Position numbers and translations under genes: made by a program. Source: Prevotellaceae bacterium (GTDB lineage Bacteria; Bacteroidota; Bacteroidia; Bacteroidales; Paludibacteraceae). From it: a stretch of DNA of 16,468 bases. The notes below the pieces were generated by a model. It was not told the origin of the DNA. It searched no databases and was given only the letters and a program-made list of their open reading frames with translations. Location: assembly GCA_031255055.1 (NCBI GenBank), contig JAIRTG010000105.1, forward strand, positions 1-16,468, read 5' to 3'. Shown here piece by piece: positions 1-7,743 of the stretch (positions within the stretch are counted from its first letter, which is position 1; each line of letters opens with the position of its first letter).

Positions 1-668
1 ACATGGAGCTCGGAAGTATCAGCAACAATAAGGCGAAAACTAATGGTGGCGGTGTGTTTATGGAAGGGGGTAAATTCACGCTGCAGCGAGGAAATATTAA
101 CGATAATATGCTGACCGACATAAACGGCGCCGGTGCCGGCGTGTATGTCGGCTATACATCATTCAGTTCGAACACCGGCGAGTATGTCAGCGGTACATTC
201 GACATGGCCGGAGGTGGCATCTACCATAACCACTTCGATATTAGCAATCCTTACGATAGTAGTATTGAAGCAGGAAATTTCTTTGGCTGCGGTGTGTATG
301 TGGACGATAAAGGAACATTCAGTAAAACAGGCGGTACGATTTACGGGATAATAAAAGGTGGCGGAGGCTGGGAAAATGCGCCCTTGATGAACTTTTACGA
401 CTTTGAAATAAATACCGAATGCTATCCCGGATATATGGTGTACAATGATTGGATAAACGAAACACAACAAAAGGAATGTGAAGATGAAGAGAAAGAAAAT
501 TTCGGGACTATAGATAATGCCCGTCTTCCAAAGCATAGAGGCTATGCGGTCTATTATAAAGGAACTGGAAATAATGTCTATTCGCGCGACAAAACAGTGG
601 GCCCGGAATGTAACCTGAGTATGGAAGAACTGTCCGGCGGCGGAGAAGACGAATATCCAACGATATAA
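1..668 (+). CDS. C-terminal part of a Gly-rich right-handed beta-helix surface-type protein (5' end outside window)
   Basis: The open frame runs in from the left edge and ends at TAA 666-668; the ATG at position 3 is probably internal. The visible 221 residues contain repeated Gly-rich turns: GGGVF near residue 16, GAGAGVYVG near 44, AGGGIYH near 69 and GCGVYV near 95. They are mixed with short strands and N-rich steps such as NINDN. This pattern resembles right-handed parallel beta-helix proteins and the GGA(I/L)/FxxN repeats of polymorphic outer-membrane proteins. After about residue 115 the repeats stop and an acidic, less regular tail follows, containing YAVYYKGTGNNVYSRD and a final GGGEDE. 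Such proteins are usually exported and exposed on the cell surface, which is inference here because the signal peptide is not in the window. I see no obvious Por-secretion C-terminal domain. The binding target or activity is unknown. A heptamer-built terminator follows 52 bases later. Confidence 0.7.
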   Translation, partial: MELGSISNNKAKTNGGGVFMEGGKFTLQRGNINDNMLTDINGAGAGVYVGYTSFSSNTGEYVSGTFDMAGGGIYHNHFDISNPYDSSIEAGNFFGCGVYVDDKGTFSKTGGTIYGIIKGGGGWENAPLMNFYDFEINTECYPGYMVYNDWINETQQKECEDEEKENFGTIDNARLPKHRGYAVYYKGTGNNVYSRDKTVGPECNLSMEELSGGGEDEYPTI

Positions 669-1112
669 AAAAATACGTGAAGATTGATTCATGTAAGTTT
701 GGTTTTTAGTATGTAGTATGTAGTATGCCGTCCGTCAATTGACAGATAGCATACTACTTTTTTTACATCCCCAGCTTCGCCGCTTCCGCACCGTCACTCC
801 AATTGAAGCGAAGCACGGTAGAGTCGGTATGTTGCCGGCGTTATGAAGTGTATGATTTAGTTGATTTACGCGATGGATTGCGGGACAAGAATACAGGTTA
901 CATTGTCATTTGAAAAGGTATAATCCTTTTGCCGAAAACAATATTCATTTTGTCTAAAATCAGTACGGGTTTTTAGTGAAATGAGTACTCAAGTTTATTT
1001 ATTCAAAAAAAACAGTTGAATTAATTGATAAATCGTGCAGATTAATACGGCCGCTGTAAACGAGAGGGCCGGGGAGAGGTGTTTTTCTTTCGAAGAGAGC
1101 CGAAGAGAAGCG
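669..1112. other. 444-base intergenic stretch without a recognisable gene
   Basis: Apart from the terminator at 707-764, I see no gene here. All frames are broken by stops. The longest open pieces are short: one ends at the TGA near 844, and another runs from about 842 to the TGA near 913. Neither has a recognisable product. A small near-direct repeat, CGAAGAGAG then CGAAGAGAA, lies at 1091-1109 just behind the amidase stop. No convincing terminator for the minus-strand amidase unit was found. Confidence 0.6.
707..764 (+). terminator. Intrinsic terminator built from TAGTATG heptamers
   Basis: Three tandem TAGTATG units occupy 707-713, 714-720 and 721-727. The last unit belongs to a perfect 9-bp stem, GTAGTATGC (720-728) with GCATACTAC (749-757), followed at once by seven T residues (758-764). 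The 20-base loop contains the palindrome GTCAATTGAC (734-743). Position and T tract fit a rho-independent terminator for the beta-helix gene that ends at 668. Confidence 0.8.
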
Positions 1113-1883
1113 TCACGCTATTGTGAACCGGTCGGCGTCTTTCCATACGGCAAATTTTTCCCTGTAATTTTCTAAAGAAACGGTTAATATTTCGGTTGTT
1201 TTTATGGCTCTTTCATTGTCTTGAAAAGAAAGGAGCTCATTGGCTTTATAGTCGAGCAAAACCGAATGTCCGTTGTATGAAATGTCTAAACCATCGACGC
1301 CGGTCCTGTTTACGCCGCACACATATGACTGATTCTCGATGGCGCGGGCGCGAAGCAATGTATCCCAGTCGCAGATGCGTTTGGCCGGAAAATTGGCCAC
1401 GTAGATCAGTAAATCGTATTCGTTGTTTACGTTACGCGCCCAAACGGGGAAGCGGATGTCGTAACAAATGAGCAGGCAGATGTTGAAATCTTTGTACCTT
1501 ACCGTCAAACGTTCGTTTCCATAAGCAAAATAATCATCTTCTTTTGCCGGCGTAAACAAATGCCGTTTATCGGCGGTTTTTATTTCTCCCGAAGGGAAAA
1601 CGAAAAAGCCGCGATTATAGATGTTGTCGTTTTCTTCGGCGATAAAACTCCCTGTGATAGCCAGTTGAAACTCGACAGCCCACTTTTTTAGCGAATCTAC
1701 GGTCTGTCCGTTCATTGTTTCCGCCAAATCGAGACGGTCGGTTGTAAAACCTGTCGTAAACATTTCGGGCAAAACAGCCAAATCTGCTTTTCCTGCAAGT
1801 TCGGAGAGTTGTTTTGCTGTTTTTTGCAGATTGGCGTTTTTATCGGCCCAACATATATCGTCTTGCACAATAGCCAGCTTCAT
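1113..1883 (-). CDS. yafV: Nitrilase-superfamily omega-amidase (YafV/Nit2 type)
   Basis: This 256-residue protein is a carbon-nitrogen hydrolase, the same length as I recall for E. coli YafV. The catalytic triad of the family is visible: Glu40 in LPEMFTTGF, Lys106 in DKRHLF and Cys140 in LLICYDIRFPVW. Further conserved segments are YVANFPA near 161-167, LRARAIENQSYV near 177-188 and the C-terminal REKFAVWKDAD. The family hydrolyses omega-amides such as alpha-ketoglutaramate, a by-product of glutamine transamination, and acts in the cytoplasm as metabolite repair. Substrate choice is inferred from similarity to YafV/Nit2. The start is ATG at 1883. It lies 14 bases behind the stop of the acyltransferase gene on the same strand, so the two are probably cotranscribed. 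No functional link between them is evident. Confidence 0.92.
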   Translation of the reverse strand: MKLAIVQDDICWADKNANLQKTAKQLSELAGKADLAVLPEMFTTGFTTDRLDLAETMNGQTVDSLKKWAVEFQLAITGSFIAEENDNIYNRGFFVFPSGEIKTADKRHLFTPAKEDDYFAYGNERLTVRYKDFNICLLICYDIRFPVWARNVNNEYDLLIYVANFPAKRICDWDTLLRARAIENQSYVCGVNRTGVDGLDISYNGHSVLLDYKANELLSFQDNERAIKTTEILTVSLENYREKFAVWKDADRFTIA

Positions 1884-1897
1884 CGTATTTTTGGTAA

Positions 1898-2440
1898 TTA
1901 TTTATTGTGAAACTTTTCGGGGAATCGTGGTATGATGTTTTTGTAAAATGTACGGATATATTCCATATCTGCTTTTTCGCCATCTGTCGGATAAAAAATT
2001 TCGGTAATACCCATTTCTTTTCTCCGATAATCGAGGTACGCCAACTGAATGGGAACGCCCGCGCCTTTGGCGATGTAATAAAATCCCATTTTCCATGTAT
2101 CATTCAGTTTCCGGGTTCCTTCGGGTGTAATGGCCAGATGAAACCGCTCCAGCGAATTGAACTTGTCAATCATTTGTGCTGTGACCGAATTTCTTTTTGA
2201 GCGGTCAACCGGCACACCTCCTATCGCTTTCAGTATATTTCCGACAGGAAAGAAAAACCACGATTTTTTCATCAAAAACGATACTTTCCCGCCGTCAACC
2301 GCACTGTAAAACAATTTACCTAAAAAGAAATCCCAATTGCTTGTATGCGGAGCAACACATATTACACTTTTAGGCGGTTTTTCGGTTTTTAAGACTGTTT
2401 TCCATCCCGCAATTTTTAAAATCCAACGGCTGAATGACAT
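1898..2440 (-). CDS. PlsC-like lysophospholipid/glycerol acyltransferase
   Basis: This 180-residue protein carries the two hallmark motifs of the PlsC/LPLAT family: the catalytic HX4D motif, seen as PHTSNWDF with His32 and Asp37, and the substrate-binding PEGTR at 106-110. A GGVPVDRS stretch at 74-81 matches the family's third block. Such enzymes transfer acyl chains from acyl-ACP or acyl-CoA to lysophospholipids or other polar head groups at the inner membrane; the acceptor here is unknown. The protein is shorter than typical PlsC (about 240 residues) and fits a compact subfamily common in Bacteroidetes. I chose ATG 2440. The frame could extend to a TTG at 2512, but those 24 extra residues are polar and unlike the family. 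It is the first gene of a two-gene unit with the amidase. Confidence 0.88.
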   Translation of the reverse strand: MSFSRWILKIAGWKTVLKTEKPPKSVICVAPHTSNWDFFLGKLFYSAVDGGKVSFLMKKSWFFFPVGNILKAIGGVPVDRSKRNSVTAQMIDKFNSLERFHLAITPEGTRKLNDTWKMGFYYIAKGAGVPIQLAYLDYRRKEMGITEIFYPTDGEKADMEYIRTFYKNIIPRFPEKFHNK

Positions 2441-2544
2441 AAATGTTTGGTTATTGTGAGTATTTCGGTGAACTTTCCCTGATGGCTTTTCCCTCTCAGG
2501 TTCGAAGTGCAAATCTACGTTATTTTAAGCAAAAAACAATTGTT

Positions 2545-2574
2545 GAAAAGTATTTTAGCAAAGATGAAATCAAA
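2545..2574 (-). promoter_or_regulatory. Candidate Bacteroidetes-type promoter for the acyltransferase-amidase unit
   Basis: On the minus strand, TTTG (2574-2571) is followed after 18 bases by TACTTTTC (2552-2545). The second box differs from the TAnnTTTG consensus at its last base. Position is right for transcription into the gene starting at 2440. The imperfect -7 box keeps confidence moderate. Confidence 0.4.
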
Positions 2575-2578
2575 ATAT

Positions 2579-2586
2579 TAACTTTG
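2579..2586 (+). promoter_or_regulatory. -7 promoter box TAACTTTG of uvrD
   Basis: TAACTTTG matches the Bacteroidetes TAnnTTTG -7 consensus exactly and lies 50 bases upstream of the helicase ATG at 2637. A clear TTTG -33 element at the usual spacing is not visible. Confidence 0.6.
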
Positions 2587-2636
2587 CATGTTTCGCTCAA
2601 TATTGTAAAATGAGTTTTTAAGAACCCGATATTCGT

Positions 2637-4955
2637 ATGGATTTTTTGAATGAGTTAAATAAAAATCAGCGTGAGTCAGTCGAATATATCGACGGGCCTT
2701 CGCTTGTAATTGCGGGGGCAGGCTCGGGTAAAACGCGCGTGCTGACCTACAAAATCGCTTACCTGATAAAAAAAGGCATCGCTCCGAGCGCAATTTTGGC
2801 CCTGACGTTTACCAACAAGGCGGCCCGCGAAATGAGGGGACGCATCGATAAGCTTGTCGGCGAAAAAACTTCGCGCTACCTGTGGATGGGGACTTTTCAC
2901 GCCGTTTTCCAGCGTATCCTGCGCCGCGAAGCGGAACATACAGGCTACACCAAAAATTTTACGATATACGATACGGCCGATTCGAAAAGTTTGATTAAAA
3001 GTATTATAAAGGAACTCAAACTGGACGACAAGCAGTATAAACCGAATTTTGTGCAATCGCGCATTTCATTTGCAAAAAATAACCTGATAACCGATCAGGC
3101 TTATAAAGAAAATGCTGATTTGATGAGAGCCGACGCAGGCGCCCGGACACCTTGTATGGCTGATATTTACAGCATCTACACCCAACGTTGCAGGCAGGCC
3201 GATGCCATGGATTTTGACGATTTGCTTTTGCAAACAAACTTGTTGTTTCGTAATCATCCTGAAATATTGGCGGTGTATCAGGACAGGTTCGCATTTATTT
3301 TGGTGGATGAATATCAGGACACAAACTTTGCCCAATACTTAATCGTCAAGAAACTGGCCGAACGCCATCACCGCATTTCGGTTGTCGGCGACGATGCCCA
3401 AAGCATTTATTCTTTCAGGGGCGCAAATATAGATAATATCCTAAAGTTTAAAAACAGCTATCCCGAAGCAAAACTCTTTAAGCTCGAACAAAATTACCGT
3501 TCGACTAAAACCATTGTAAATGCGGCCAACAGCCTTATCGGTAAGAACAAAGAACAAATCCGGAAAAACGTTTATTCTGAAAAAGAAGACGGCAATTTAA
3601 TCAAAGTATTGAATGTTTTTACCGATTTGGAAGAAGGATGGGTTGTGGCGGACCATATCGTCGAACTGCACCGCAGCCGGCATTTTCAATACAAAGACAT
3701 TGCGGTGCTTTACCGCACAAATTCTCAGTCGCGCGTGTTGGAAGACGCGCTGCGGAAACAGCATGTGCCTTACCGGATTTACGGCGGCTTGTCGTTTTAC
3801 CAGCGGAAAGAAATAAAAGATGCGATTGCCTATTTCCGGTTGATTTGCAATTTGAACGACGAGGAAGCGCTGAAACGTATTATTAATTATCCGGCAAGGG
3901 GAATAGGCGAAACGACTATCAATAAATTGTTTGTAACGGCACAACTGCACAATACCGGCGTGTGGGAAGTGTTGCGAGATATGCTCAAGTACAACCTGCC
4001 GGTAAATGGAGGCATTGCTAAAAAACTGGCAGATTTTCGCGATATGATTGATGTGTTTCATCAGCAGATCGATACGCAGGATGCTTATACGTTGGCAACT
4101 AATATTGTAAAAATTTCGGGTGTTATCGGAGATGCTTTTCTCGACCGTTCGCCCGAAAATCTTAGCCGGCAGGAGAATATTCAGGAGCTTTTGAGCGCCA
4201 TTCACGAATACAACGAGCGGCAATTGGCCGAAGAGCATCTTCCGGGTTTGTTGCCCGGCTTTTTGTCGGAAGTTTCACTGCTCACCGATCAGGATACCGA
4301 TAAAGACACCGAAAGCGATAGAGTGACGTTGATGACGGTGCACGCGGCGAAAGGATTGGAGTTCAGGGCGGTGTTTATTGTCGGGATGGAAGAGGACTTA
4401 TTTCCGTCTTCATTTTCCACGGGAAATGAACGCGAACTGGAAGAGGAACGCCGTTTGTTTTATGTGGCCATCACGAGAGCAGAGGAACAATGTTTTATCA
4501 GCTACTCGAAGTCGAGATTCAGAAATGGGAAAACAAATTTCTCAAATCCGAGCAGGTTTATAAAGGATATTGATGCACAATATCTGGAATTGCCGCTCGA
4601 TAGCGGTTTTCAGACAAAGCAACTGGAAACGGAAAAATGGGACGAAGATTGGAATGTTGAAAAGAATATTTTTAAAAAGAGTCATTTTACAGAAGCAATC
4701 CCGCAAAACAAAGACAGTTATTACTCACCTCCGAGGCGATTGACAAAGATAAAAAGCTCGTCGGATGAAGACATAAGCAGTAACAAAATGTCTCTCCCGG
4801 TAGGAACCGTTGTCAGGCACAGTGTTTTTGGCGTCGGCGCTGTTGTCGGATCTAGAATTGTGGACGGAAACGAAAAAGTCGAAATCGACTTTGGCCAAAA
4901 AGGGAAAAAGTCGCTTCTGCTCAAATTTGCCAAATTGGAGGTATTGGATAAATGA
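2637..4955 (+). CDS. uvrD: UvrD/PcrA-type superfamily 1 3'-5' DNA helicase
   Basis: This 772-residue protein has the full set of UvrD-like helicase motifs in order: Q-motif region near 11 (NQRESV), Walker A AGAGSGKT at 26-33, motif Ia ALTFTNKAA near 55, GTFHA near 85, motif II VDEYQDTN near 223-230, motif III GDDAQSIYSFRGA near 250, motif IV QNYRST near 285, motif V VTLMTVHAAKGLEF near 562-575 and motif VI EERRLFYVAITRA near 602-614. The C-terminus (about 715-772) holds a basic, Tudor-like segment with VGTVVRHSVFGVGAVV, as in PcrA/UvrD, where it contacts RNA polymerase or DNA. The enzyme unwinds DNA with ATP in nucleotide-excision and mismatch repair and removes proteins from DNA. UvrD and PcrA cannot be told apart by motifs alone. 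The start ATG follows a good -7 box. The gene is probably transcribed alone; purF has its own promoter. Confidence 0.96.
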   Translation: MDFLNELNKNQRESVEYIDGPSLVIAGAGSGKTRVLTYKIAYLIKKGIAPSAILALTFTNKAAREMRGRIDKLVGEKTSRYLWMGTFHAVFQRILRREAEHTGYTKNFTIYDTADSKSLIKSIIKELKLDDKQYKPNFVQSRISFAKNNLITDQAYKENADLMRADAGARTPCMADIYSIYTQRCRQADAMDFDDLLLQTNLLFRNHPEILAVYQDRFAFILVDEYQDTNFAQYLIVKKLAERHHRISVVGDDAQSIYSFRGANIDNILKFKNSYPEAKLFKLEQNYRSTKTIVNAANSLIGKNKEQIRKNVYSEKEDGNLIKVLNVFTDLEEGWVVADHIVELHRSRHFQYKDIAVLYRTNSQSRVLEDALRKQHVPYRIYGGLSFYQRKEIKDAIAYFRLICNLNDEEALKRIINYPARGIGETTINKLFVTAQLHNTGVWEVLRDMLKYNLPVNGGIAKKLADFRDMIDVFHQQIDTQDAYTLATNIVKISGVIGDAFLDRSPENLSRQENIQELLSAIHEYNERQLAEEHLPGLLPGFLSEVSLLTDQDTDKDTESDRVTLMTVHAAKGLEFRAVFIVGMEEDLFPSSFSTGNERELEEERRLFYVAITRAEEQCFISYSKSRFRNGKTNFSNPSRFIKDIDAQYLELPLDSGFQTKQLETEKWDEDWNVEKNIFKKSHFTEAIPQNKDSYYSPPRRLTKIKSSSDEDISSNKMSLPVGTVVRHSVFGVGAVVGSRIVDGNEKVEIDFGQKGKKSLLLKFAKLEVLDK

Positions 4956-4979
4956 TTAGGTTTGCGCTGAAAATCGCAC

Positions 4980-4987
4980 TACCTTTG
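4980..4987 (+). promoter_or_regulatory. -7 promoter box TACCTTTG of purF
   Basis: TACCTTTG is a perfect TAnnTTTG box 28 bases before the ATG at 5016. A TTTG at 4961-4964 could act as -33 element, but the 15-base spacer is shorter than the usual 19-21. Confidence 0.65.
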
Positions 4988-5015
4988 TAAGCTCAAATCA
5001 AAATGCGTTCGACAC

Positions 5016-6914
5016 ATGACTGAACCTCTAAAACATGAGTGTGGCATCGTTATGCTACGCCTGCTCAAACCGCTTGAATACTATCAACAAAAGTACGGAA
5101 CATGGCAATATGGCTTGAATAAGTTGTATCTGCTGATGGAAAAACAGCATAACCGCGGTCAGGAAGGCGCTGGGTTGGCTGTGGTGAAACTCCTATCGCC
5201 TCCCGGAAGCGAATTTGTCTTCAGGGAACGGGCTGCCGGTACGGGCGCCATATCGGAGATATTTGCCAATGTGTATCGGCGCTACGAGAAAGTCCCGGCC
5301 GAGAAGCTGAGCGATCCGGTGTACGCCGGCCAATGCCTGCCGTTTGCAGGGGAATTGTTTCTGGGACATTTGCGCTACAGTACCACCGGCAAAAGCGGCA
5401 TTTCGTATGTTCATCCGTTTCTCCGCCGAAGCAACTGGAAGAGCCGTAACCTTGCCCTCGCCGGTAATTTCAATATGACGAATGTGGATGAGCTTTTCGA
5501 CGAACTGCTTGCCGAAGGACAACATCCTCGCGATTTTGCCGATACGTTTGTTCTGCTTGAGTCGATTGGGCATCATCTTGACAGGGAAGTGCAATATCAG
5601 TATGATAAATACGGCAAAGACCGCGGGGTGAAAGGCGACGAACTGAACCGGCTGATAGAGGAAAATCTGGACATCCGTTTTATGCTCAATAAGGCCGGCG
5701 AGAAATGGGACGGCGGATTCGCTATCGGCGGACTGATTGGTTGCGGCGATGGCTTTGTGTTTCGCGACCCTTGGGGGATACGCCCGGCGTTCTATTATCA
5801 CGATGATGAGATTGTTGTGGTAGCCTCTGAGCGTCCCGTCATTCAAACGGCGCTCGATGTGGAAGTGTCCGACGTCGGGGAACTGCGTCCAGGCGAGGCC
5901 ATCATCGTCAAAAAGACAGGCGGGGTGATGTTCTCGCAGATACTGGAGCCGAAAAAAATAGCCCCCTGCTCGTTTGAACGTATCTACTTCTCACGCGGTT
6001 CGGATGCGGATATTTATAACGAACGTAAAAAACTGGGCGCATTGCTGTTGCCCCGGATATTGAAAGCGGTTGATGAGGATATCAGGCATACGGTCTTCTC
6101 CTTTATACCCAATACGGCGGAGGTGGCGTTTTTCGGCATGACCGAAGCGCTTAACAAGTATATGAACGATGTGAAGTTCCGCAGCATCAGCGAGAAAGGT
6201 GCCTCTATCACCCAAAGCGAATTGAAGGAAATCCTTTCGATGAGGGTGCGGACTGAGAAAGTTGTTGTCAAAGACATTAAGCTCCGCACGTTTATCGCGC
6301 AGGACAATAGCCGCGACGGGCTTGCCGCACATGTCTATGATGTGACCTACAACGCCGTCAGGGCAAACGAGGATAATCTGGTAGTTATCGACGACAGCAT
6401 TGTGCGGGGAACGACGCTGAAACAAAGCATTATAAAAATACTCGACCGGATACATCCCCGAAAGATAGTGATTGTTTCTTCCTCTCCCCAGATACGTTAT
6501 CCCGATTGTTATGGGATTGATATGTCGCGTATGAGTGAGTTTGCCGCATTCGGGGCGGCTATCGAGCTGCTTCGCGAAAGAGGGTTGCAACAGGTGATAG
6601 ATGAGGTGTATCGCAAATCGCTGGCTCAAAAGAACAAACCGAAAGAGGAAATTGTCAATTATGTGAAAGAGATATATGCGCCTTTCACCGACGAGGAGAT
6701 TGCGGCAAAAATGGCCGAAATGCTGACTCCGAAGGATACTCAGGCGGAGATAGTGCTTGTATTCCAGCGCATCGACGACCTGCACAAGGCCAGTCCGAAC
6801 CACAAAGGGGACTGGTATTTTTCAGGCGATTATCCTACCCCCGGCGGAAACCGAATGGTCAACACGGCCTTTCTGAATTATATGGAAGGAAACGACCAAC
6901 GGTCATATAAATAG
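5016..6914 (+). CDS. purF: Amidophosphoribosyltransferase, long Bacteroidales PurF form
   Basis: The protein joins an N-terminal Ntn-type glutamine amidotransferase to a type I phosphoribosyltransferase. The predicted nucleophile is Cys9 in HECGIVML, so an 8-residue propeptide would have to be removed. Glutaminase motifs follow: NRGQEGAG at 46-53, GHLRYSTTG near 115-123 and GNFN near 149. The PRPP-binding loop VVIDDSIVRGTT lies near 455-466. The family catalyses the first step of purine synthesis: PRPP plus glutamine gives 5-phosphoribosylamine. At 632 residues it is much longer than the usual 470-510. The extra length includes inserts in the glutaminase part and a C-terminal extension of roughly 120 residues ending after GDWYFSGDYPTPGGN. 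I recall similar long forms in Bacteroides, often next to a standard PurF elsewhere in the genome, so the physiological reaction could differ. The gene stands alone, with its own -7 box. Confidence 0.9.
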   Translation: MTEPLKHECGIVMLRLLKPLEYYQQKYGTWQYGLNKLYLLMEKQHNRGQEGAGLAVVKLLSPPGSEFVFRERAAGTGAISEIFANVYRRYEKVPAEKLSDPVYAGQCLPFAGELFLGHLRYSTTGKSGISYVHPFLRRSNWKSRNLALAGNFNMTNVDELFDELLAEGQHPRDFADTFVLLESIGHHLDREVQYQYDKYGKDRGVKGDELNRLIEENLDIRFMLNKAGEKWDGGFAIGGLIGCGDGFVFRDPWGIRPAFYYHDDEIVVVASERPVIQTALDVEVSDVGELRPGEAIIVKKTGGVMFSQILEPKKIAPCSFERIYFSRGSDADIYNERKKLGALLLPRILKAVDEDIRHTVFSFIPNTAEVAFFGMTEALNKYMNDVKFRSISEKGASITQSELKEILSMRVRTEKVVVKDIKLRTFIAQDNSRDGLAAHVYDVTYNAVRANEDNLVVIDDSIVRGTTLKQSIIKILDRIHPRKIVIVSSSPQIRYPDCYGIDMSRMSEFAAFGAAIELLRERGLQQVIDEVYRKSLAQKNKPKEEIVNYVKEIYAPFTDEEIAAKMAEMLTPKDTQAEIVLVFQRIDDLHKASPNHKGDWYFSGDYPTPGGNRMVNTAFLNYMEGNDQRSYK

Positions 6915-6997
6915 TCCGACACATCGCAAATACGGTCTTCCCGGATACTTCACGCCGGATGTTTTGTACATTGTGTCCGTTAGGAAAGAGCTATTTA

Positions 6998-7016
6998 GGG
7001 GGGAAGACTTCCCCCC
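6998..7016. terminator. G6AAG/CTTC6 hairpin downstream of purF
   Basis: GGGGGGAAG (6998-7006), one A, then CTTCCCCCC (7008-7016) form an almost perfect palindrome that can fold with a three-base loop. The sequence after it on the plus strand is pyrimidine-rich rather than a pure T tract, so terminator activity for purF is plausible but unproven. The same element recurs, inverted, at 16425-16457. Confidence 0.45.
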
Positions 7017-7039
7017 TCCTAATTCTCTTTCTCTTTCTT
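6998..7039 (-). repeat. Dispersed G-rich repeat, copy A
   Basis: Read on the minus strand, this segment starts AAGAAAGAGAAAGAGAATTAGG and continues into the G6AAGTCTTC6 palindrome. It matches 16425-16457 on the plus strand apart from a six-base AAGAGA insertion and small changes in the G and C runs. Two copies in opposite orientation within 9.4 kb suggest a dispersed intergenic repeat. Confidence 0.65.
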
Positions 7040-7102
7040 CAAGGAAGACCGCACGGCGGGCCGAAGCAAGGTGATGGCGATGGCGAATTAAATAATTATG
7101 TA

Positions 7103-7110
7103 TACCTTTG
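7103..7110 (+). promoter_or_regulatory. -7 promoter box TACCTTTG of the gamma-carbonic-anhydrase-like gene
   Basis: A perfect TAnnTTTG box sits 25 bases before ATG 7136. A TTG at 7127 would leave a leader of only about ten bases, which supports 7136 as the start. No good TTTG -33 element is visible. Confidence 0.6.
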
Positions 7111-7135
7111 GGCGCAAAAATAAAGTTTGAATATC

Positions 7136-7654
7136 ATGGCGCTAATTAAATCGGTACGTGGCTTTACGCCACAGACAGGAAAGAATTGCTTTTTGGCAGA
7201 TAATGCAACAATTATCGGTGATGTTGTGATGGGCGACGGTTGCAGCATTTGGTTTAATGCCGTGCTGCGCGGAGACGTTAACGCTATCCGTATCGGAAAT
7301 CATGTAAATATACAGGATGGCTCGGTTTTACATACATTGTATCGGAAATCGGTGGTCGAAATCGGCGATTACGTTTCTGTCGGACATAATGTGACCATAC
7401 ATGGCGCTAAAGCGGATGATTATGCACTGATCGGAATGGGCGCTACTCTGCTCGATTATGCCGAAATCGGCGAAGGCGCCATCGTAGCCGCCGGTGCGCT
7501 GGTGCTGAGTAAGACAAAAATACCTCCTTATACGCTTTGGGCCGGTGTCCCTGCCAAGTTTGTAAAAAACGTAGAGCCGGAGCAAACCAATGAAATGAAT
7601 CGGAAAATAGCCCATAATTATGCCTTGTATGCCGGCTGGTACACAGTTGAGTAG
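7136..7654 (+). CDS. Gamma-carbonic-anhydrase-like hexapeptide-repeat protein (YrdA/PaaY type)
   Basis: This 172-residue protein is a left-handed beta-helix made of hexapeptide turns such as IIGDVVMG, IRIGNHVNIQDG and ALIGMGATL. It carries the metal-binding His triad of gamma-class carbonic anhydrases: His66 in SVLHT, and His84 and His89 in SVGHNVTIHG. An RGD at 45-47 holds the conserved Arg-Asp. The C-terminus ends in the short helix typical of YrdA-like trimers. A metal-dependent hydratase or thioesterase activity in the cytoplasm is inferred; many family members lack demonstrated carbonic anhydrase activity. I start at ATG 7136 rather than the TTG at 7127, because it gives the family-typical N-terminus MALIKSVRGF. 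It is a single-gene unit between purF and a strong convergent terminator. Confidence 0.88.
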   Translation: MALIKSVRGFTPQTGKNCFLADNATIIGDVVMGDGCSIWFNAVLRGDVNAIRIGNHVNIQDGSVLHTLYRKSVVEIGDYVSVGHNVTIHGAKADDYALIGMGATLLDYAEIGEGAIVAAGALVLSKTKIPPYTLWAGVPAKFVKNVEPEQTNEMNRKIAHNYALYAGWYTVE

Positions 7655-7670
7655 CCGTCCGATTTGACCG

Positions 7671-7725
7671 AAACCGGCAGGAAACGCGGATGAATGATAT
7701 TCTTTCTCCTGTTTCCTGCCGGTTT
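7671..7725. terminator. Strong bidirectional terminator with a perfect 15-bp stem
   Basis: AAACCGGCAGGAAAC (7671-7685) pairs perfectly with GTTTCCTGCCGGTTT (7711-7725) around a 25-base loop. It lies between the plus-strand gene ending at 7654 and the minus-strand gene ending at 7744, where a shared terminator is expected. A run of five A residues at 7731-7735 could provide a short T tract for minus-strand transcripts. Confidence 0.75.
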
Positions 7726-7743
7726 GCCGTAAAAACCGGCCAA

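Noticed and set aside
159..692. A 177-codon minus-strand frame opposite the beta-helix protein
   Set aside because: The plus strand shows regular Gly-rich repeats and ends before a terminator of the right polarity. The antisense frame would start inside that terminator region.
842..913. Short open segment in the gene-free stretch that might be a gene remnant
   Set aside because: Only about 24 codons to the TGA, no start codon in frame and no recognisable family, so a pseudogene call cannot be supported.
3597..4238. A 213-codon minus-strand frame inside uvrD
   Set aside because: It overlaps a region fully explained by a helicase with all its motifs in order.
5991..6803. A 270-codon minus-strand frame opposite purF
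   Set aside because: It lies wholly inside a gene with intact PRPP-binding and glutaminase motifs, and its translation shows no domain.
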